From NCBI GenBank assembly GCA_937974845.1, contig CALJVC010000127.1:1-18568 (forward strand): a stretch of DNA of 18,568 nucleotides, read 5' to 3'. The translations under genes and the position numbers were made by a program. Below, one piece after another: positions 14,201-18,568 of the stretch. Source of the DNA: an uncultured Pseudogracilibacillus sp. (GTDB lineage Bacteria; Bacillota; Bacilli; Bacillales; Amphibacillaceae). Each line of letters opens with the position of its first letter. Position 1 is the stretch's first letter. The notes under the pieces were generated by a model that was not told the origin of the DNA, made no database searches, and worked only from the letters and a program-made list of their open reading frames with translations.

Positions 14201-14238
14201 AAAAGAAGGTTCACTTCCTAAAAGAGAACCTTCTTTTT
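14201..14238. terminator. Bidirectional terminator between the DUF2759 gene and yqgQ
   Basis: A perfect 12-bp stem (14201-14212 with 14226-14237) and 13-nt loop has TTTTT on the plus side and TTTT-AT on the minus side. It lies between converging genes and touches the yqgQ stop codon. Confidence 0.9.
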
Positions 14239-14458
14239 ATCTTTTATTGGACTGTTGCCGCTTCGTTTGACGAAAACGATTTTCTTCTTCTTTTAATAAT
14301 AAAAGGGCACGTAAATAAGTTTCTTGGGAAATCATCCCTTGCCTTCGAAGTGCTTCTATTTCCATCGCCATTAATTGAGCATCACCGGCTCGATCTCCTG
14401 TATAAATAAAACACCCAAAACTTTTAAGTAGTTTTCTTACATCTAACATAGATTCCAT
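14237..14458 (-). CDS. yqgQ: YqgQ family (DUF910) small protein
   Basis: This 73-residue soluble, helix-rich protein carries the YqgQ signature: a DVRKLLKSFGCFIYTGDR start (GCFIYTGDRxxD being the conserved core), then two amphipathic helices and a basic tail. YqgQ is a small three-helix protein thought, from its structure, to bind nucleic acid; no role is established. The ribosome site is weak (GGTGATC about 4-8 nt before the ATG). In B. subtilis it precedes glcK and follows the rhomboid gene yqgP. Here glcK is not next to it, and an unrelated plus-strand gene lies between yqgQ and the rhomboid. Confidence 0.9.
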   Translation of the reverse strand: MESMLDVRKLLKSFGCFIYTGDRAGDAQLMAMEIEALRRQGMISQETYLRALLLLKEEENRFRQTKRQQSNKR

Positions 14459-14539
14459 TATTGATCACCATCTGCATATTTTACTTCCCCTATCTCATAT
14501 ATATCAGCTAAACGATGAAAGTTGAGAAAGGGGAAATCG

Positions 14540-15379
14540 ATGAGAAGTCTATCTATCGTATCGATTACTCTTATTATTTTATGTCTAGGTTTAGGCTTAC
14601 TTTCTTTTTTCACAAAGGCGGAACGAACGATTACATATTTTCCAATTGATCCATCGAAAAACTTTATTCAAGCTGAAACACGATTCAGTTTCGATGAGGC
14701 TAATCAAGAACTTAGTTGGAAAGCCCATTCCAAAAGTAGCGAACCTGCCTATCTACGACAGGATCTTTCCCTACTCTTTGTCAACGGACGATTAAAAGGA
14801 ATCTTAAATCGTTGGCGCGAACAGGAAAGGACGATTGAATTAGAAGAAAGTTTTCCACTTACTTCGCCTTCCCTTCTTCAAGCCATCAGCTTTCACCATG
14901 GCGAATGGCAGGATAAAGAAAGGATTACAAGTAACCAACAAATGACAAACGCTACCGCTTATTTATTAGAAGGAAACTTCGTTGAAAAGCTAACAAATAA
15001 AAAGGACAAGGACTTAGCAAAAGAACTTATTACGATCATCGACAGCGAATTAAACCTCTATTGGGAAGACTTAATTCAACATTATGGATTAAATGAGATT
15101 GATTACCTCTTCTTTTCCTTAGCTGAACTCGATCACTTAGCTCAATACCTGACTCGCAAACTTTCTCCCGAGGCAAGTGCAAAAATTATCGGCCAACTCT
15201 GGGAAGGTCTCTATAAAAATTATCTATTACTTGCTGTCGAAGAGCATAGTAACGACTACATGCCCCTCGTCCTTTTAGCTAAGGATCTATCCCATCTATA
15301 TGTGCTTTTTCAAATAAAAGGTGTAGACTACCAATTACGCCAACAAATTACATTAGAAAATATACATATCCTTCATTAA
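14540..15379 (+). CDS. Unrecognised membrane-anchored extracytoplasmic protein
   Basis: I do not recognise this 279-residue protein. It begins with a basic MRSLS and one hydrophobic helix (about residues 5-25), without a lipobox cysteine or a clear signal-peptidase site, so it is likely an N-terminally anchored protein with its body outside the membrane. The body has a beta-rich first half (motifs FSFDEANQELSWKAHS, LRQDLSLLFVNGRLKG) and a helical second half containing IIGQLWEGLYKNYLLLAVEEHSN. The start at 14540 is chosen because AAAGGGG lies 6 nt upstream; an in-frame TTG at 14522 precedes that site. It is convergent with the rhomboid gene and overlaps it by 27 bp with no hairpin between. 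I take it to be a lineage-specific conserved hypothetical. Confidence 0.78.
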   Translation: MRSLSIVSITLIILCLGLGLLSFFTKAERTITYFPIDPSKNFIQAETRFSFDEANQELSWKAHSKSSEPAYLRQDLSLLFVNGRLKGILNRWREQERTIELEESFPLTSPSLLQAISFHHGEWQDKERITSNQQMTNATAYLLEGNFVEKLTNKKDKDLAKELITIIDSELNLYWEDLIQHYGLNEIDYLFFSLAELDHLAQYLTRKLSPEASAKIIGQLWEGLYKNYLLLAVEEHSNDYMPLVLLAKDLSHLYVLFQIKGVDYQLRQQITLENIHILH

Positions 15380-16564
15380 GGGAAGATTAACCATAATGCC
15401 GTAGTAGCCTAGGCTGAGTACACCGATAAAATACAAAACTAAGGCGCTAAGTTGGAGGATGCGATTTTGCTTTTGTGGTACAAAAACGATAGCCGAAGCT
15501 ACATAGCCTCCCACTAAACCGCCAAGGTGGGCTCCTAAATCAATTTGCGGAACCATCAGGCCAAAAATCATATTAATGAGTAAAATTAATATGACATTTA
15601 CTCCCATTGTTTGTTTAAAAAGATCGGGATAAACCGTTCCAAAAAATAATAAGGAACCAAACAAACCAAAGATGGCCCCCGAAGCCCCGGCAGCGATAGA
15701 CGGATTAAAGGCAAAACTCGTCAATCCCCCAAGAATACCTGCAAGAATATAAATATACGTAAAACGAAAGGAACCGTAAATCCGTTCAACAATCGTACCT
15801 AAAAAGTAAAGGGCTAACATATTCATTGCCAAATGAGCAAAGCCGATATGCAAGAACATCGACGTTAAAATCCGCCACCATTCCCCTTCGACGATTGCCG
15901 GATTATATTTAGCACCAAATTGAATTAAAGTTTCGGGATTCATACTCCCGCCACTCAATTCCACAAATAAAAAGATAATGATATTAATATAGAGCAATAT
16001 GTAGGTCATACGTGGTTTTCCATAGGTGAAAATTGCTCGAAACCTACGATTTTTTTCATAAATTGATTGGCCTAACGAGTAACGATAAGCTTCAACTGCC
16101 CTTTCCTTTTCTTCAAGACTTCTTTCTTCCAAAGTATAAGTACTCTGAGCCTGTAAAGCTTTTAATAACCTTTCCTGTTCTTTCTTTCGATTTTCTTCCG
16201 TCATGTAAAAAACCTTCATTTTTAGAGGGTTTTTTTCTTTTAATTGTAAGGGGGCTTTAAGTTGTTCCCAATCATCGACGGGTTCAAGTTCACTTATATA
16301 TACATTGTAAATTTCGATATGTTTTGTCCCTAGTTGTTTTCTTAGATGTCGAACTTGTTGAAAGAGTTTAGCTATGTCATTTTTTAAATGATTTCCCCAA
16401 TCGAAAGTTCGTTGTAAAAGACGGACAATTTTCGTTGTACGCCAACGGGTTTTTACCAACCAGATTTCACTTTTTTTCGTATTTAAATGGGCAAGTTCAA
16501 AGTTTTCATGATGGATTAGATAGTTGGCAAAATCGTAAAAATAATATTGTTGTTGAAGATACAT
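15353..16564 (-). CDS. gluP: Rhomboid intramembrane serine protease (GluP/YqgP type)
   Basis: Rhomboids cut membrane proteins within the bilayer; in B. subtilis the homologue YqgP clears the magnesium transporter MgtE under manganese stress, acting with FtsH. The ATG at 16564 is chosen because GAGGTG lies just upstream; an in-frame GTG at 16576 is part of that site. The 403 residues have a soluble N-terminal domain (about 1-180) and then six or seven membrane helices. HLAMNML (H244, N248) supplies oxyanion residues, GASGAIFG holds the nucleophile S295, and GAHLGGLVGG holds H346, so the Ser-His dyad is intact. The C-terminal TPR extension of the 507-residue B. subtilis protein is absent. It starts 13 nt after the cyclo-ligase stop, so the two form an operon. 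Confidence 0.93.
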   Translation of the reverse strand: MYLQQQYYFYDFANYLIHHENFELAHLNTKKSEIWLVKTRWRTTKIVRLLQRTFDWGNHLKNDIAKLFQQVRHLRKQLGTKHIEIYNVYISELEPVDDWEQLKAPLQLKEKNPLKMKVFYMTEENRKKEQERLLKALQAQSTYTLEERSLEEKERAVEAYRYSLGQSIYEKNRRFRAIFTYGKPRMTYILLYINIIIFLFVELSGGSMNPETLIQFGAKYNPAIVEGEWWRILTSMFLHIGFAHLAMNMLALYFLGTIVERIYGSFRFTYIYILAGILGGLTSFAFNPSIAAGASGAIFGLFGSLLFFGTVYPDLFKQTMGVNVILILLINMIFGLMVPQIDLGAHLGGLVGGYVASAIVFVPQKQNRILQLSALVLYFIGVLSLGYYGIMVNLPLMKDMYIF

Positions 16565-16577
16565 GCTACACCTCACT

Positions 16578-17162
16578 TTACTTTGACACCTTGACTATCC
16601 CCTCTTCTGTTACCACATATTGTACATGAAGATCATGCTTTTCTACAGGGATAGCCTCAACCATTTGCAACCTACTAACTAAAGAAACAGTCTTCCCCTT
16701 ATAATCCTTTAAAAAACGATCGTAATAGCCACCACCAAAACCTATGCGATATCCATCGTAATCGAACACGATTCCAGGCACAAGAAGTAAATCAAGCTCC
16801 TTTTTAGATAAGAGCTTTCCCTTATCTTCTATAGGTTCTAACAAACCGTAATGACCTTCCTGTAACTCTTCAATTCCTTCTATGCGATAAAAGTTCATCG
16901 TTTTCTTTTTCGGCTCTGTCTTAGGAACGGCAACTACTTTTCCATCTTTCCAAGCTTTTTTCATAATCGAAAAAGTATCCCATTCTACCCCTGTGGAACA
17001 AGTAAGACCAAGGATCTGTGAATCTTTCCAAAGCTTACTGTGGATGAGATGGTGTAGCATTTTTTGTTCGATTTGCTGTTTTTCTGAAGCCGTTAGTTTC
17101 CTTAATTTCGCAATCACCATTTCTCGTAAACGTTTCTTTTTAGATATGGGCAAGGTCTTCAC
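16578..17162 (-). CDS. yqgN: 5-formyltetrahydrofolate cyclo-ligase
   Basis: This enzyme converts 5-formyltetrahydrofolate to 5,10-methenyltetrahydrofolate with ATP, recycling folate in the cytosol. The 194-residue length is normal for the family. The conserved ligand motif DYDGYRIGFGGGYYDRFL lies at about 134-151, preceded by the LLVPGIVF strand, and basic residues in the N-terminal SKKKRLREMV stretch fit the ATP-binding helix. The start is a GTG with AAGGA 6 nt upstream; a TTG three codons later is a weaker alternative. It lies downstream of rpmG behind a terminator, with no clear promoter of its own, and upstream of the rhomboid in what looks like a two-gene unit. Placement matches B. subtilis yqgN. 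Confidence 0.94.
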   Translation of the reverse strand: MKTLPISKKKRLREMVIAKLRKLTASEKQQIEQKMLHHLIHSKLWKDSQILGLTCSTGVEWDTFSIMKKAWKDGKVVAVPKTEPKKKTMNFYRIEGIEELQEGHYGLLEPIEDKGKLLSKKELDLLLVPGIVFDYDGYRIGFGGGYYDRFLKDYKGKTVSLVSRLQMVEAIPVEKHDLHVQYVVTEEGIVKVSK

Positions 17163-17192
17163 CTAGTTTCCTTAAAACTTTTTTCCTATAAA

Positions 17193-17222
17193 CAAAAAAA
17201 CTCCTAACCGAGTGGCTAGAGT
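17193..17222 (-). terminator. Terminator of rpmG
   Basis: On the minus strand ACTCTAGCC pairs with GGTTAGGAGT (one bulge, one G-U; 17214-17222 with 17200-17209), followed by seven T (complement of 17194-17200). Partial read-through may feed yqgN. Confidence 0.8.
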
Positions 17223-17236
17223 TTTTCTTGTGCACA

Positions 17237-17386
17237 TTATTTTGTTTCACGGTGCAAGGTGTGTTTTCTTAAGCGTGGTGAATATTTCATTAGTTCAATA
17301 CGCTCTGGATTTTTTCGTGGGTTTTTCGTTGTAATATAGTTACGATCTCCTGTTTCTGTACATTCTAATGTGATGTTTACACGCAT
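17237..17386 (-). CDS. rpmG: Ribosomal protein L33
   Basis: This 49-residue protein, a component of the large ribosomal subunit, begins MRVNITLECTETGDRNY and ends LHRETK, the standard L33 ends. Only C9 remains of the four zinc-ribbon cysteines: the partner positions are Thr and Ser (CTETG, KYSPR). It is therefore the zinc-independent (C-minus) form, common in Bacillaceae at this locus. A GGAGGT site lies 7 nt before the ATG. The promoter upstream is good, and I see no obvious Zur operator. It is followed by a terminator and then by the folate cyclo-ligase gene. Confidence 0.96.
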   Translation of the reverse strand: MRVNITLECTETGDRNYITTKNPRKNPERIELMKYSPRLRKHTLHRETK

Positions 17387-17428
17387 CTTACTACCTCCTA
17401 AATACTAACGAAGTTTTATACCATCATT

Positions 17429-17457
17429 ATCATAACAAAGCAAAGAGCGAATAGCAA
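17429..17457 (-). promoter_or_regulatory. Promoter of rpmG
   Basis: On the minus strand TTGCTA (17452-17457) is 17 nt from TATGAT (17429-17434), about 43 nt upstream of the start. A second overlapping pair, TTGCTT and TATAAA, is shifted about 17 nt downstream. Confidence 0.65.
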
Positions 17458-17469
17458 TCTTTTTTTACT

Positions 17470-17497
17470 TTAACATTTACCTATATCCTTGTATAAT
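17470..17497 (+). promoter_or_regulatory. Promoter of the SwrB-like / YceG-like gene pair
   Basis: TTAACA (17470-17475) and a perfect TATAAT (17492-17497) are 16 nt apart, about 28 nt upstream of the first start codon. It is back to back with the rpmG promoter. Confidence 0.7.
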
Positions 17498-17524
17498 AGT
17501 TTTAGACTAGGGGGAGGTTGAGAG

Positions 17525-17899
17525 ATGCTTTACGTAATATTAACCATTATTTTAATCGGTATCGGTCTCTTTATTGTAAGCTTTTTCTTCAATGATCGAA
17601 TGCATAAACTAGAGGAACAATTAGAACAGTTCTCCTTGTCCTCCATGCAGGATACCTATCAAATAAAGAAAAAATTAAAGGTCTTAGAAGAGGAATTGCT
17701 AGTAAATGAACCGATCAGAAAACCGATTCCATCGGAAAAACAGGTCTTTTCAAAAAGTAATGACAACATAGCAGACAAGCCATTAGTTGTTCAAAAGATC
17801 TATCACCTACATGAGCAAGGATTCTCGCTAGAGGATATTGCTAAGGAAACAAATTTATCTACGTACGATGTACAAACGATCTTAAAACATGAAATATAA
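17525..17899 (+). CDS. Small membrane protein with coiled coil and SwrB/DUF6115-like C-terminal helix-turn-helix
   Basis: The 124 residues have one N-terminal membrane helix (about 3-22), a coiled-coil segment (about 26-60, KLEEQLEQFSLSS and KKLKVLEEELL), a polar linker, and a C-terminal helix-turn-helix-like motif, IYHLHEQGFSLEDIAKETNLSTYDVQTILK (about 92-121). That tail is typical of the DUF6115/SwrB group of Bacillaceae membrane proteins, where it probably binds a protein or DNA partner at the membrane; the function here is unknown. A GGGGGAGGT site precedes the ATG by 7 nt. The next gene begins 18 nt downstream, so the pair is an operon. Assignment to SwrB itself would be too strong. Confidence 0.72.
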   Translation: MLYVILTIILIGIGLFIVSFFFNDRMHKLEEQLEQFSLSSMQDTYQIKKKLKVLEEELLVNEPIRKPIPSEKQVFSKSNDNIADKPLVVQKIYHLHEQGFSLEDIAKETNLSTYDVQTILKHEI

Positions 17900-17917
17900 T
17901 AAGGAGACGGTGACAAA

Positions 17918-18517
17918 ATGAAAATACCTATCCGATACTTTTCAATCGGACTGTTAACTGCTTCTATAATTATTTTGCTTATGTTCTTAATAATTGATGA
18001 AGAGGAAGCTTCCATCGAGGAATATTCCTTAGAAGAGTTAACGGAAGCGGTTGAAGAGAAAGGTTATCGGGTCATCAGCCAAGATGACTTTATTTCTTTC
18101 TCTATGTACCTTGATGAGCAGAAAAATGGAGAGAAACAAGAAGAAAAAGAAAAGAAAAAGGACGAAAAGAAAGTAGACAAGGAAGAGAAAAAGGATAAGA
18201 AAGCCACCGCATCTAATAAAAAGGATAAGAAAGAAAAAGAAGATACGTCCAAGAAAAAAGATAAGAAAGAGAAAAAAGATAAAAAGGATAAAAAAGAAAG
18301 AAAAACAGCGACTATTCGCGTACAACAAGGAGACCTTCCGAAGGATATCGGAATCCAATTAAAAGAAAAAGGAATCATTAAAAATGTCGATAAATTCGTC
18401 AAGTATATGGAAGATAATAATTACAGTCCAAAAGTACAGATCGGTTCCTTTAAAGTAAATAGTGATATGTCCCACAAAGAAATTGCGGAAACATTAACGA
18501 CATATCCCGGTAATTAA
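17918..18517 (+). CDS. Membrane protein with lysine-rich linker and YceG/MltG-like N-subdomain
   Basis: The 199 residues comprise one membrane helix (about 8-27), an acidic stalk (about 28-70), a roughly 55-residue linker made almost only of Lys, Glu and Asp (about 71-128), and a C-terminal domain of about 70 residues. That domain (IRVQQGDLPKDIGIQLKEKG, then GSFKVNSDMSHKEIAETLT) resembles the LysM-like first subdomain of YceG/MltG endolytic transglycosylases. The catalytic YceG domain with its glutamate is absent, so it should bind peptidoglycan or a partner rather than cut. Short MltG-like proteins of this kind occur in Bacillaceae. An AAGGAG site precedes the ATG by 10 nt. The stop codon directly abuts a repeat-like sequence. 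Confidence 0.72.
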   Translation: MKIPIRYFSIGLLTASIIILLMFLIIDEEEASIEEYSLEELTEAVEEKGYRVISQDDFISFSMYLDEQKNGEKQEEKEKKKDEKKVDKEEKKDKKATASNKKDKKEKEDTSKKKDKKEKKDKKDKKERKTATIRVQQGDLPKDIGIQLKEKGIIKNVDKFVKYMEDNNYSPKVQIGSFKVNSDMSHKEIAETLTTYPGN

Positions 18518-18568
18518 AAAAAGAGGCTGGGACAAAACCAGTCTTAAATGAGAAAAATTGCGGAATCA
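18518..18568. repeat. Possible dispersed repeat or insertion-element end, with terminator-like hairpin
   Basis: The AAGAGGCTGGGACAAAACC string that starts right after the last stop codon is one I associate with repeated intergenic sequences and element ends in many Firmicutes. It can also fold (AGGCTGG with CCAGTCT, one G-U), so it could act as a terminator. The window ends too soon to tell which. Confidence 0.4.

Noticed and set aside
15406..15415. Perfect 10-bp palindrome AGCCTAGGCT near the convergent ends of the unknown gene and the rhomboid.
   Set aside because: It lies inside the rhomboid coding sequence, has no loop or T-run, and is likely chance; it does not make a terminator.
18038..18402. 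Two long minus-strand reading frames rich in Phe, Leu and Ser.
   Set aside because: They are antisense shadows of the lysine-rich linker (AAG/GAA codons read backwards), with no ribosome site and no sensible protein pattern.

Overview
This AT-rich window looks like a chromosomal segment of a Bacillaceae (endospore-forming Firmicute) relative. The sequence shows strong AGGAGG-type ribosome binding sites, frequent TTG and GTG starts, U-tailed hairpin terminators, and a gene set that follows the Bacillus subtilis mntR / yqh / comG / yqg / rpmG neighbourhood. It is mostly a conserved housekeeping and competence region. I see no prophage, CRISPR array, tRNA or rRNA.

Left part (1-5250): the manganese regulator mntR, then a LysR-type regulator divergent from a 10-helix EamA transporter with a textbook LysR operator between them. 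A long class II (adenosylcobalamin-dependent) ribonucleotide reductase nrdJ converges on the transporter and shares a bidirectional terminator with it. The nrdJ upstream region carries a perfect 16-nt palindrome matching the NrdR box, plus a degenerate second copy 30 bp away.

Middle (5250-12850): a membrane-anchored rhodanese (YqhL type), then the yqhH-yqhG pair (SNF2/RapA-like helicase plus partner). After these come a DUF2626 membrane protein and the complete seven-gene comG operon on the minus strand, encoding the competence pseudopilus ATPase, platform protein, major pilin and four minor pseudopilins. Upstream of comGA are a promoter and two AT-boxes fitting ComK control. The start of comGF is anomalous.

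Right part (12850-18568): a 50-codon YqzE-like gene divergent from comGA, a YqgX-type metallo-beta-lactamase hydrolase, a DUF2759 microprotein, YqgQ, an unrecognised membrane-anchored protein, a short rhomboid protease (GluP/YqgP type), 5-formyltetrahydrofolate cyclo-ligase, ribosomal protein L33, and two small membrane proteins. One of these has a SwrB-like tail; the other has a long lysine-rich linker and a YceG/MltG-like N-subdomain. The last 50 bases look like the edge of a dispersed Firmicute repeat or insertion element.

Functionally, the comG genes build the DNA-uptake pseudopilus. mntR and the rhomboid both connect, in B. subtilis, to manganese stress. nrdJ supplies deoxynucleotides under probable NrdR control. 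Compared with B. subtilis as I remember it, the sin/tas biofilm genes, the gcv operon and glcK are missing from this stretch, and yqzE and the DUF2626 gene appear to have changed sides of comG.
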